This document shows, in pieces, positions 1 through 10,480 of a stretch of 64,000 nt of DNA. Both the position numbers and the translations under genes were made by a program. Position 1 is the stretch's first letter; each line of letters starts with the position of its first letter. This DNA comes from Lepturacanthus savala (lineage: Eukaryota; Chordata; Actinopteri; Scombriformes; Trichiuridae): the NCBI GenBank assembly GCA_030544235.1, contig CM060478.1:18829727-18893726 (forward strand), read 5' to 3'. The notes under the pieces were generated by a model that saw only the letters and a program-made list of their open reading frames with translations, was not told the origin of the DNA and did not search any database.

Positions 1-221
1 AAAGTGTCTAAAGGTTTCAAATACATCATCTCTCTGTTTCCTTTTATTTTTAATGGTGTTTGTAATCTATATTCATACATTTATACTTGTGTGTTTGTAT
101 ATTAATTGTGAAGTATATTAACTGAAAGGAAATTTCTGAAAAAAAAGATTTTTTTTTTTTTTTTTTTAAATCAGTAGGTCCTATGTTATCAACAGAAATA
201 CACCAGAAAGAAACATGAACC

Positions 222-270
222 CTACTTTTAATTCAGGCATCACATATTTTATGACATGAAACAAAAAACA
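222..270 (+). repeat. Imperfect direct repeat, copy 1
   Basis: This segment begins CTACTTTTAATTC, continues with CATCACATATTTTATGA, and ends in ATGAAACAAAA. The same three blocks recur in the same order at 662-711. The copies differ by a short insertion (AGG versus TGGGATG before CATCACA) and a C/G change after TTTTATGA. The family is unknown to me. Confidence 0.75.
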
Positions 271-562
271 AGAACAGGTAACAAAATACAAGCTAAAGCT
301 TAAACAATTAATGATTAATCAACAAACAGAAAATTAACTGACCAATATTTTTATCATCATTTAATTTATATTTGTTTTTAACAAAAAAGCAAAACACTTC
401 CTAGTTACAGCATCCAGAATTGCTGTTTTTCTTTGTCTTATATGATGGTGAAATAAATCTGCTTGGGTACTATTAAGTCAGCCCAAAAAAGAAAAAAAGC
501 TATATAAAACTTTAGGAAATTATATTTTTCTAATTTTATGAACAAAAATATAAAGTAAATAA

Positions 563-568
<6 letters not shown>

Positions 569-652
<84 letters not shown>
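569..652. repeat. (TA)n microsatellite
   Basis: An uninterrupted TA dinucleotide tract of about 42 units is read directly from the sequence. Tracts of this length are usually polymorphic and can extrude cruciforms. It separates AT-rich DNA from the second copy of a local direct repeat. Confidence 0.97.
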
Positions 653-656
<4 letters not shown>

Positions 657-661
657 CTACG

Positions 662-711
662 CTACTTTTAATTCTGGGATGCATCACATATTTTATGAGA
701 TGAAACAAAAC
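662..711 (+). repeat. Imperfect direct repeat, copy 2
   Basis: This is the second copy of the segment at 222-270, in the same orientation and about 440 bp downstream. It abuts the end of the (TA)n tract. Together the copies suggest an old local duplication or the two ends of a small repeat element. No inverted terminal repeat or coding remnant is visible between them. Confidence 0.75.
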
Positions 712-1559
712 AATGTGGGAATGCACAGGATTTCATTTACACTTACAGTTGCTGCCCCCCTTCTCTTTCACACACACTCACACGCACCACATCTGTCATG
801 GTGTGCGATCACAAATGCGTCTGCTTCAACTTTCTTGTTTCTACTCTTGCAGTTCTCACTGTATTCATCGGGGGTTTGCCTGAACTGACAATAAAGGCGA
901 GAAATTTCTGAGCCAAACAATGGTACAGTGCACTTTGGCTAAGCACTGAACACACTGCCTGCCATTTAGCAAGCTGGTAATAGACTCATAGAAAGAATAA
1001 TGGACTTTGGCAAATAATGGCCTTGGCTAATAGCCTACCCTGATTAAAAAATAATGCTATCATGTGTGTTTTATTCTGTTTTCGGGGGCTGCAGACTAGT
1101 TTAAGTGACTACTTGAATGTTTGGGTGTTTACCCAGCGCTTCACGGTGAGGAACAACAAACAAATAAGCAGCTTGTGTTGTTTAAAATCACTGGCAGCGG
1201 CAGCAGCTTCGTGCTCGTCAATCATTCCACTCGTTTCTCATTAGACTAGTTCATGGTCAAACCTGCGTGATTAATTAGGTAGAAAGCGCACCGTGACTGC
1301 GCAGGTGTGAAGACGCAACACGTGTCAATTTTGCAATATTTTAGAGGGAGAATATTCATGGCGACACGGAGACTAAGAGTGTGTTAACACTAGTTTAAAA
1401 CAAGCCTGTAATAAGAAGTGTGTAAGAAGTGTATTTAAAATGACGAAAAGATAAGCTAACTCAAAACGATAGCTAAACTTGAGGATACATTACAGATTAT
1501 TTCTGACTTGTGCATAATGTCGGACTTCGCTCAAGGTATTTCAGCACTGTAAATTACAC

Positions 1560-1795
1560 CTGCAGCTTAAAACGAAGGCTCTTCGTATCCGTGCGGCGTC
1601 TCTGCGGTGCTGCCCATTGCCCCGCGTCTCTTCCTCTGCAAAACAAAACGTGAGAATGTCGCTTCCTGTTTCCTCAGACAGCGTGGCCCGGCCGGCCAAT
1701 CACGGGAGGAAAAAGTCCGCTCTCGCGCTGTAATTGGCCGGTATAAAGTCTCCGCTCCTCCCCCTGCTAAGGACAGACACAGCATGCATGTCTAA
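1560..1795 (+). promoter_or_regulatory. TATA/CCAAT promoter-like CpG-rich block
   Basis: This is a CpG-rich patch inside AT-richer DNA. It carries an ETS-type word (CTTCCTGTTTCC, about 1662-1673), a direct CCAAT box (1696-1700), an inverted one (ATTGG, 1733-1737) and a TATAAAG box (1742-1748). The order and spacing (CCAAT about 40 bp before TATA) fit a + strand RNA polymerase II core promoter with a start near 1770-1775. The first downstream ATG (about 1784) opens only a 3-codon frame, so any transcript would be non-coding at its 5' end or spliced. No gene is visible downstream. The motifs are seen directly; promoter activity is inference. Confidence 0.4.
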
Positions 1796-1800
1796 TAGGT

Positions 1801-2043
1801 CTCAAATTGGGATTTGGGGTCCTTCAGGGGGTCCCCAGTACACAGAAGACTAGTAATAGTAGTGATTTAGACATTCGATTTGCTTGATATTTTTTCACAG
1901 GAGGAGAAATATGATAATGCATATTTTCAGCATTAATTTCAAACAGTGTTATCTTTCCACTTATAGCTGAGACATTTAACCAATTCTATATCTCATGTGA
2001 CAGCTTCCCAGTGAGGTCTTTAGGGTCCTGAACATAATGTTTG

Positions 2044-2108
<65 letters not shown>

Positions 2109-2600
2109 GTGACTGCTACCGATAACATATTATGTATCACCGACTAATAAAGCCGGCATGTTACTATGAACAACACACAAGGCAGTGCACAATCCCTTTA
2201 TTAGAGTTTTATACTGTTTTAAAGGGGAGGGAGCTGCCTTATTATGCCTGGAGCAGTCATATATTTAACTGAGGCATATATTTTAGTCATTATGACCGAG
2301 TGTGTGGCATCAGTCATGTATTGTTTAAAAGTGTCTCTTGTCCTCTGCAGCTTTATTTTTATTTCTGTGGTGCCTTCAGCTCTCTGCATGCCTCTGTTTG
2401 GAATGTGTAGGCCGGCGTGGGCCTGTGGCCCACACCCCATCTCAGCGGTGAGGGTGGGAGCGGGGGAGAAAACGCCACCCCTGCAGAGACCATTTTGAAA
2501 TCTGTGAGGATTTCCGTGCCATCTGGACCCGCTGCCAGTCTGCCCCAGATAGTAAGGGTTGGCAACGGTACCCGACGGTGCAATATGGCTCTCTCTTTAA
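1801..2600. other. Non-coding stretch with (AT)n tract and GC-richer end
   Basis: No gene is recognised. It contains an (AT)n tract at 2048-2105 and ordinary sequence. The GC-richer segment about 2390-2590 is open in several frames on both strands, which reflects composition rather than a gene: no frame shows a known domain or paired splice signals. Confidence 0.65.
2048..2105. repeat. (AT)n microsatellite
   Basis: A pure AT dinucleotide tract of about 29 units, read directly. Confidence 0.97.
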
Positions 2601-2639
2601 TGAACTACTAACTGTCCCCCGTTTTAATTGATGTGACAT

Positions 2640-3110
2640 TTGAGCCATTTATCTCTGACATTTCAATGAAGGATGATTCTCAGCCTTGCCATTTACTTTT
2701 TTGTGCTATTTTCTAAGAGTCATTTGCATTTCCTGCTCTAAACCTGCTTTTTGTCTCTCATTAGCTAATTAGAGAGCAACATGCACAATTAATAAAAATG
2801 AACATAACCTAGTTTGATAAAGGCTTGATGAGGGATAATCAGAAAATCACTGTTTTCTTAATGTTCATCAAAAATGATGTGAAGGGCTACCTGTGGTAAA
2901 AGGTGACTTCGATAAAGCCTCGTAACCTTTACCCACATACCAACATGTAGCCTACAGTGTGGGACAACTTATGTTCGCAGCATGGGGAGAATCAAGCTCA
3001 ATTAATCAGCATATGATTGCAGTAAGCAGCCCCCTCTGCTGGATCTTCTGAGCCATACTGTTTGAAATCATTGTAATGCTGCATTCAGTGGCCAAACAAT
3101 TATCTTATGT
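2640..3110. promoter_or_regulatory. CNE-like block with octamer, homeodomain and CTCF words
   Basis: This is complex, low-repeat DNA. It contains an inverted POU octamer (ATTTGCAT, 2722-2729), a homeodomain pair in CATTAGCTAATTAG (2759-2772) and CAATTAATAAAAATG (2786-2800), followed by GATAATC words. At 3029-3042 GCCCCCTCTGCTGG fits the reverse-strand CTCF core at 13 of 14 positions. The content resembles vertebrate developmental enhancers. Conservation, enhancer activity and CTCF binding are not shown by the sequence. Confidence 0.35.
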
Positions 3111-3130
3111 GGCAGTAATAGCGGGTGTTT

Positions 3131-4369
3131 TTGTGTTTGCTTTATAACATTTTAGGGGAGAAAAAATGTGCACCAAATGTGCAATTTAAAATGTATTAAA
3201 GGACATTTTTTTTCTTTTAGTTTTCCTATTCTAATTTTTTTCTTATTGAATATTAACATAATTACTTCTGGCTTTTAAAGCGGTTTTTTTTTTGGACATT
3301 ATACATTTTGATTGTACATTCATATGTATTTATATAGATGAGTACAAATATTTTATTTCAAAAACAGGAAATTCTTTGGCCATGGTGTGTTGAAATAAAC
3401 AGCCTGAAGTGCGTGTGAGTGACATAACAAGCTGCTATACCAAAGGTTCCACACTCAATTGTTTTCCATAATGACACATATTTTCAATCTTTTAAAGATA
3501 TCCTTTAAAAACAGGGCTCTACTGATGACGACTGTTCCTTTGATTGTGAGCGGCATCATTGCCAAGGTGTGGTGCCCTGTCTGTGTTGGCAGCCGGGCTG
3601 ATATCTTTTGTTTGAGACTCAAAGAGCTCCTTTTCCTGTTCAGTTTCCCTCACTATTTTTGTTTGTGTGAGGTGTTGATAGACTTATATGTCGCACAGCT
3701 TCCTTTTAGTGTACAGCACCAGATGTTTGTGAGAATAACAACCCTAACCTTTTTTTGTCATAATGACAGAAATTGTTTATTAGCCGGTTTTGTCCATCCG
3801 GTAACGTATGATTGTCATAGCTCAGTTACATAGTGCCTGTCCGTATCTTGCTCTCTTTTTTCCTGTGTTCGCAGTCTCGCTCTCGTGTTGGCGTGGGAGG
3901 AGTTGAAGTCATTTATGATATCAGATATTCTCTAGGAGAGCAGGAAAGTCCTGACAGACCGAACAACCGCCATCCTCTCACACAGTGGTGTGTGTGAGTG
4001 TGCATTTTAATCAGTCGAAATGGCTCTGTGGGCCTCACATTGCACATCTAGGAGGTCTGGGGGTTCTCATTGTGTACACCCGGCGTACAGTAGATGTAAT
4101 GCTTGTTCCTCTAAATCAAACCACGAAAGCAGGCGTGAAAAAAAAAGGCAGCCTGTTATTTTTGATCTTTTTACTTTGACACTTTCTTATTCCACTCCTC
4201 TAAAACGAATTAGCCTGATCATCATATATGCAATCCCGCATCCGCCAAGACGTGACAAAATTTCTCTGTAGCCTCTAGTGCCCACTTATTTAGTGTGCCT
4301 GTGTGCCGCCGTCCCTCCATCTCTGATAGGATGTTGCTTCTCTATTTTACTGTTGACATAGTGCTATGA
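3131..4369. other. Non-coding stretch, no recognised gene
   Basis: The first part is AT-rich (about 3140-3400). A single 124-codon open frame occurs at 3459-3833; it is rich in hydrophobic residues and resembles no family I know, which is common for chance frames in T-rich DNA. About 3840-4300 is ordinary sequence. Confidence 0.6.
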
Positions 4370-4780
4370 ATGTCTGAGCACTTTGCAAATGAAGAGGCTT
4401 GAACTCCTGACAGGCAGTGTCGCCGGCACCCTGACACACTGGCCCGCACATGCTGTGCGGCATAATGATGACATTAGGATCCAGTGATAATATCAGGACG
4501 CACTTCAGATAAATGACTGATAAACCAGGGGTTGTGCCTCTCGTATTACACGCTTGACAGAGCAGCTAATCAGTGTCCAAGTGACTGCTATTACATAAAT
4601 CATGAGCTCGACTTTGATGCATATTCCATCGGTGTTCCCTATTCATCACGTCATCTGGGGGAGACTCTCTGGATGACTGGCTGCCGGGCCAACACACATT
4701 TTAAGAGCACATTATGTTTTCATTAGAATTTGATATGATCCATTCCAGTGTTGATTTGATTTGATGTGCTCGGGTCATTT
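4370..4780. promoter_or_regulatory. CNE-like block
   Basis: This is balanced-composition, repeat-free DNA with several developmental factor words: TTTGCAAAT near 4382, CTTGACAG (MEIS/TGIF type, 4553-4560) followed by GCTAATCAG, and TAATGATGACATTA-like runs near 4462. No open frame resembles a protein. The call as a regulatory element is inference from motif density. Confidence 0.3.
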
Positions 4781-5200
4781 GATAGGAAACTACCAAGGAG
4801 AGGGAGTGTATTGTTACACTGTGTAAGCTGTTCAGGGTGTCATTTCACTCTCACTGGCCACATTTACAGTAAAGATGCTTTTTGATAAATGCCCTCGTTT
4901 CTCCGCAGAGCATGTATTTTATTTAAATTATCAAAGTTATTTCTTTAGTTTAATTGTTCAAAAAAATGTCCACTTTGTCTTAAAAAAATGTTAGCAATAA
5001 AAGGCTGATTGCTACGTTATTGTTTTTTTTTTTGTTTGTTTTTTTCAGCCATGAAATCAAATTCAGCCCTTCTGAGATGAAGTTGGAAGGGAGATGTGGG
5101 GTTTTTGAAGTGAGTCACCATGTATGTTTTATTCTCCAGTATTGGAGTCAGAGGATGTGAAGGTGGGGGTGTTAATTTAATCCCCATTCTTACCCAGAGC
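4781..5200. other. Non-coding stretch, no recognised gene
   Basis: Ordinary to AT-rich sequence with a T-rich patch around 5022-5046. I see no gene or structured element. Confidence 0.6.
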
Positions 5201-5209
5201 ATGGCCACA

Positions 5210-6080
5210 CTCTCTAAGGAGCTTTATCTCTGACAACTGTGTCAAATTAGAGAGACCACGAGCCCCTCATAAAGAATATGTCTGTCAGACTACATTGTTC
5301 CTGGCCCCTGAAATATATGGCCGAGAGAGACAAAAATAGAAGATAACGCTGTAGTCCCACAGTTGGACTTGAACATGATGAAATAATTTTCGAACCATGT
5401 GATCCTGTCACCGAAACAAACCACTAATAAAACGGATGTCCACGCATCACGCTGTACCTTTTGTGCTTCATAGGTTTCAATAAGCACCCCTAAAAAAATA
5501 ATCTGACATTATTCCTAATATTTGCTGTGTCTAATAATTTTGAATCTTTTAATGCAAAAAGAACACTTCAATAGAATAACTTGGAGAACTTTATTAGATC
5601 TTAATTCATTGTAAATCAGCCCGGCTGTATATAATTGTGTGTAACATTCCATTAGCCATGGTACATAACTCCAGGTCCGTCCAGTGTGATAAGTGCCCAT
5701 CATTTATCTCCCTGGTATCATCGCTGTCCCACAGTCAAACATGTAAAACAACTAACCCCCTTAATGTTCTCCCCAGTCCCCTATGGGTGTTTCTCCCTGT
5801 TATCATCATTGCTTCTATTCTTGGGGGACTTCTCTAGAGACAACATTTTCATAGACCTTTGACCTAAACCATATTTTCCATTTGAATGGTCTGACTAGTG
5901 AATATTTACAAGCATGTTTAATGTATAATAGATCTCATCTGTGAGTATCAGGAGCCATTTTCTGCTCAGTCAGGTTCTGGTGTTGGCCTTGGCCCGTTGC
6001 TTGAGGTAATATTGACCCCTCTTAAAAACGAAATGACCCGGACCTCATTTAGGCCAAGTAGTATGCATACGAATTGTACG
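5210..6080. promoter_or_regulatory. CNE-like block with DR1 and clustered GATA words
   Basis: Complex sequence carrying several GATA words (for example GTGATAAGTG near 5687, TTATCTCCC near 5704 and TTATCATCAT near 5799). A near-perfect DR1 nuclear-receptor element lies at 5853-5865: on the - strand it reads AGGTCA-A-AGGTCT, 11 of 12 half-site bases matching, of the type bound by HNF4, COUP-TF or RXR heterodimers. No coding frame is convincing. Function is inferred. Confidence 0.33.
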
Positions 6081-7600
6081 AGTCCTAGGGGCATACATGT
6101 TTATAACAAGGAAAGCTGGCGGTCTCGAATGTAAACATCTTAGCACTGTAATATTATTGTATCAGTAAAGTCCCAGAAGGTGGTAGATTTAATAATGTGG
6201 GTGGATTATATAAGAGAGAGAAATAAAGCAGTAATTTGAAATTGTTTGGGGACCTTTTGTGTCAATGGTTATAGAGGCTAAGGGACAATTCCATTCCCTC
6301 AGGCCACTGTTAAAAAGGCAATGACTTTTCTTGTACATGCACAGCATTTTGGAATCTACATACATTACTAGCACCACAGGCTTTTATCATGTGATTAGTA
6401 ATACATAATACATTTGATTCTATTATCATGCATAGGGAAAAAAAATATGAATGAATGAAGGGTGGTGAAAAGAAGAACTCGATGATGATGAATAACGTCG
6501 CAGTGAAGTGCTTGAATATACATCTAATAGCGAAACAGATCTCGGTTTGCTTCTCGGGGTGCTTATACAACAACGGGGGTTTTTAATCTCTTTCTTGCCG
6601 ATGAAAGTCCCAGTAATTGCTATATTTCCCTTTTTGTTTCAAGGACCTTTGATGATCCCTTGGCTTGCATCAGAGGGCAAAGTCATTAGTGGAGAAATGA
6701 GCTCAAGTGAAGAGAAAGAGATTGCGGGGCTCCCAGCATGATTGGAAACTTTGCCTCACATTGCATCCTAATTTGAATTCAATTGTCAATGTATACGTAG
6801 TAGATAAGGACAATTAGAAAATATGTACATGTAATATATTTTTTTTGTTCTGTTTATTTCTATTCCTTTTTTGTGTGTAATAGATATTTAAAAAAAAGAA
6901 ATGTGGAACATACTGTTTTTATAATTTTTTTATATTATCAATTTAAATGTGCACTTACAATTACATTACATATTTATATTTGATATTTGATACAGATTAA
7001 ATTTTCTTTCCTTATCATAATGCTAAATACAGAGAAGTTGCATTGCACAAATAGCGGAAGCAGCAAACAGTACGTTCTATGTTATAATGCTGCAATCATC
7101 ATCAAGTTGTTTGGGGAGGGAGTAGCGGGTGCAGGGACATGTGAAATATGAAATCCTGTCAATCAAACTGCCGTATACAACACTCTGTTGCGGTTGGGTG
7201 ACAGTGGTTCTTTCATGTAAATCACAGACATTAGAAATAAAAGACAGGCCTGTTGACTTGTTTCATGCTGGGAATCGGTGGCCCAGCATGTGTTGCTCTG
7301 TCTGTGCGTCACTCTCCTGTGGAACCGTTGTCCCCTGGGTCCTAGCACTGCTCCCTGGGGTGCACTGCATATAATTACCCACAATCCACCCTGAAACAGC
7401 TCTCATTTACAGTAATCAACAGTCTGCACTTCAAAGGATTCATGTGGCATCAGACACCAAGAGCCAGCGTGTGTTATTACAAATTATTATTATTGCCTCA
7501 CAGTTACCTATATATATTGAAGCTGATGTGTTAACTAAGGATGCGATGAGTTTACTGCACATTTTTTTTGTTTTTTTGTTTTTTTATTGGGGGGGGGCAT
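6081..7600. other. Non-coding stretch, no recognised gene
   Basis: Mixed sequence. About 6500-6760 is complex and could be another CNE. About 6770-7050 is AT-rich. A T-rich run changes abruptly into a G-run at 7562-7597. On the - strand near 7320-7370 an open frame spells PQGAVLGP, which resembles a reverse-transcriptase signature, but nothing around it supports a retroelement. Confidence 0.6.
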
Positions 7601-8630
7601 TAAGGACTGATGAGGGCAACAATGATGCACTATATGCTGCTAACAACTTCAAAAGGAGCCTTAGTTCAATATAAGGACTGTACAACAGCAGCAAAAGCAT
7701 CAGATGCCTAATATTATACAGGAGGGCGTGAGGAGAAATGGGGGGTGAGCCTCATCAAGGGCTTAAATTTACATGACTAACAAATTCAGAATGCAAGGAA
7801 GAAATGCAAGATCATTTGATCATTTGGCAGACATGATGGTGGTCTGTGTGATAATGGTCATTATCATAAACTGGAGCCATCATTAGGCTTGATTTCAGAT
7901 AATGGTCAGTGTGGAAACCATTTTATACAAAGAAAAGCCTTCCCCCATTAAAGACATATTAAGTGAATTAACTCACATCATGAGTAGGAAACCACTGTGT
8001 GGTATTGCTCGGAACATAATGTGCTTCTAATGTGAAGTGATTTCTCCTGACTGGAGACAAGTCAGCCAGTTTATATTCATAACATTTTGCTTTAACCCAT
8101 CAGCATTCTGTCTTTCACCATAGACTATGATATACTACTATTACTAAATATAACATGCTCTCTATATAAATCTATACAATCTATCTTTAAATCTATATTT
8201 AAAAAATAACATCATTTGAACTGCTGATGGGAAACAAATTATCCTATTTAATATATACAAATATTTACAGTTTTTGAAATATATAAATTGTATAAAGATA
8301 CAATGTTTCTGATTGTTTCAATATGCTGCTTAATTTTGGCATCCATATTATGTTTTTAAGAGGACAAAACATAAAATACAAAATCTATGCGGTGCTAAAC
8401 TAGCATGAATTTACACAGCATCAATAGTGTTACTTTATATTTGCATCCAGTCTGTATTAAATTAACCATAATTATTCAAAACAAAAAAAAGGATGTTACA
8501 AATTTAATAAATTCTACGCATATTCTACAGCAAAGTGATTCTTGCAGATTCCCATTCTTTTAATATTGATATACACGTGCATGTGCAAATATACATTACA
8601 TAGCTGAGTAATTTAGTAATTCAAAGACTT
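7601..8630. other. AT-rich non-coding stretch
   Basis: No gene is visible. The sequence is increasingly AT-rich, especially 8100-8620, with many short TAAT, TATA and ATTTA words and few CpGs. It could be spacer or a nuclear-matrix-type AT-rich block; nothing decides between these. Confidence 0.6.
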
Positions 8631-9345
8631 CGTCTCCCATTTACCTCTTGGCAAAATGGCTGCTGTGCATCCAGAGAGACCACCTTCAGTCATGACATCC
8701 CTTGCTCTCTAGTGGAAAGAACAGCGTCCTCCACAGAAGCTGCCTCTGACCCTCTGGCACTGCTGGGCCTCATCATTGCCGGTCCATTAGGGATGCTGGA
8801 GCAGGTCTCCAAACGGCTGCACCACATTACTCCTACCCCTCACTGCTGGCAGGTCCCCTAGTGGACAGGTCATGTCATGGCATGGGTGCCCTGTGAGTGA
8901 GCTTGTACCAGGTCTGCCCTTGACATGCCCCCCCACCTCCTCCCTCCCCCCTTATACTCCTCCTCCTCTTTCTCCTCCATGGAGAAGGGAGAGCAGACCG
9001 TCCGGATGGGGCACTGGGGGTGCCAGCTGGTGCCAGCTGCGAGGGGAGATATCCAAGGTGGCGGACACCTGTCCTAACTCGCGCCCCCCAGCTCCCACAA
9101 TGCATCTGGTGCGGCCCCGCAGACCCATCGTGGGGAAATGAGGCGCTAACCTTGAGGAGAAATGCTCCCAGCGTCGCATTAAGAGAGGCCCTAATTGCTG
9201 AGTGCTAGCACTGCCAAATGACATTAGGAAGTGCTGTCGTTTACTTTAACATAATGGCTCAGCGTGTTTTTTGGCTAAACTTCCTTTGCTTCTCTGAGGT
9301 GTCTCACCACAGTGGCCATTTCGGCCCTGTCATGACCAATCAGCG
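8631..9345. promoter_or_regulatory. GC-richer regulatory-looking block with tandem E-boxes
   Basis: This block is markedly GC-richer than its surroundings. In order it shows CAAAATGGCTGC (YY1-like, 8652-8663), two CTCF-like half words in the same reverse orientation (8704-8715 and 8853-8864), a pyrimidine-rich tract (about 8930-8980), two CAGCTG E-boxes exactly 10 bp apart (9024-9029 and 9034-9039) in repeated TGCCAGCTGS units, a CACCTG E-box (9066-9071), and a full NF-Y word GACCAATCAG (9334-9343). Frames of 60-90 codons exist on both strands but look like GC-driven chance frames. A bHLH-responsive element or insulator is plausible; both are inference. Confidence 0.38.
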
Positions 9346-10480
9346 GTGGACTTGAGGACGATAGCGATTCTTCAGGACAATAATTCTAAAGACATTTGCG
9401 AGTTGTGCATTCAAATGTAAAATTGAGCTCTATGGTGGGAAAAAAACACTGCAGAGGGCCACATAACTACTCCATACTATGAACTCACTATACCATGTAA
9501 ATAGCCACCATTTGTGAAATAGCAAGTGCATTAACTGTACAAGCCAGATGAGTGATTGTATTATTTATTCCCCCCTTTTTTTTTATAAGACTGCGTGGTT
9601 GTATGGCTTTGTCGTCTCAAAGAAATACTAACACAGTCCACTCAGTGTGATTAAATTAAACAAGCATGCTCATTACATTATGCATACTGTAATAAGAATA
9701 GCCCTGACCGGTCTGTAGCAGTATAGCAGGCTCCACCGAGAATGATCACATGTTTCGCTGCTGTGCTAGATTTTTGGGGCACCCATTAGCAGAACAAAAA
9801 TCACCTTTGATTTAATGAAAGGTCCTCATTTGCTTACCGGCTCCTCTCACTTACGGGCACATGGTTAAATTAAGCACCACCACCACCACACCCCCCCCAT
9901 CTTTGCTTCCATTCGAAGGAGACACCGTCCCCTCTCCTGCAGTATAATGCTGTGATGATTCTATGATCTGGTGTTTCAAGTCTGCGGGAGTGTCAGAAAT
10001 CCACTGCAAGGTGCTTCTAATTGCAGATACACCTCAGCACTTGAAAGTAATGAATGTGAGCATGGTGAAACCTCCAAGGATCAAACGCTAGTAATACATC
10101 ATCAGTTCTGAAAAGGGTAATTCGTTTCCCTTCGCCAAGCAAAATATTAGAAGTTCAGATAGGGGGTTTTATTATTAATTTATTCTTCCCCCAATACGTG
10201 ATTTTGTAATTGAAGTGCTATGAATAAAGTAACCCATATATCTTATAGCGAGCCACGAAGCATCCGTTGACTAGACGCAGGATTTGATTGTGTAAATATT
10301 GTCTATGGCGAGTCGCAACGAGGATGATTCTTCCTCAAACATACATCGGTGATATGTTTGATTGGATTTTGAGCCATGCATTTCCCAAGCACATCACAAA
10401 TCAGAGTTTATTATGTGTCATCTTAGATCTATAGGATTATTTGCTGTACTTCTCACTCATGATATTGGCCACGCTTTTGT
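9346..10480. promoter_or_regulatory. CNE-like block with TCF/LEF and homeodomain words
   Basis: Mostly complex sequence with words such as GTGATTAAATTAAAC near 9647, CATTATGCATA near 9676 and CCTTTGAT (TCF/LEF type, 9804-9811) followed by TTAATGAAAGG. A short CCA repeat and C-run occur at about 9878-9899. No protein-like frame. Treated as a candidate regulatory stretch. Confidence 0.27.

Larger units (their letters stand above)
1..1540. other. AT-rich non-coding stretch
   Basis: No gene is recognisable. The stretch is AT-rich and holds a T19 run (149-167), a (TA)42 tract (569-652) and two related ~50-bp segments (222-270 and 662-711). From about 900 onwards the composition becomes balanced. 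A CACGTG E-box lies at 1319-1324. An ATG-initiated open frame of 69 codons at 679-888 starts inside the second repeat copy and has no recognisable domain, so I treat it as chance. Confidence 0.7.

Noticed and set aside
1810..1850. GGGGTCCTTCAGGGGGTCCC, resembling DNA coding for a LINE reverse-transcriptase motif
   Set aside because: Translation gives GVLQGVPS only, with no flanking domain on either side.
1843..1868. AGAAGACTAGTAATAG, similar to miR-7 (core GGAAGACTAGTGATTTTG)
   Set aside because: Several seed-adjacent differences and no complementary arm nearby to form a precursor hairpin.
3459..3833. 124-codon hydrophobic frame
   Set aside because: Its Phe/Leu/Val richness follows from T-rich DNA; there is no consistent membrane-segment layout or known family.
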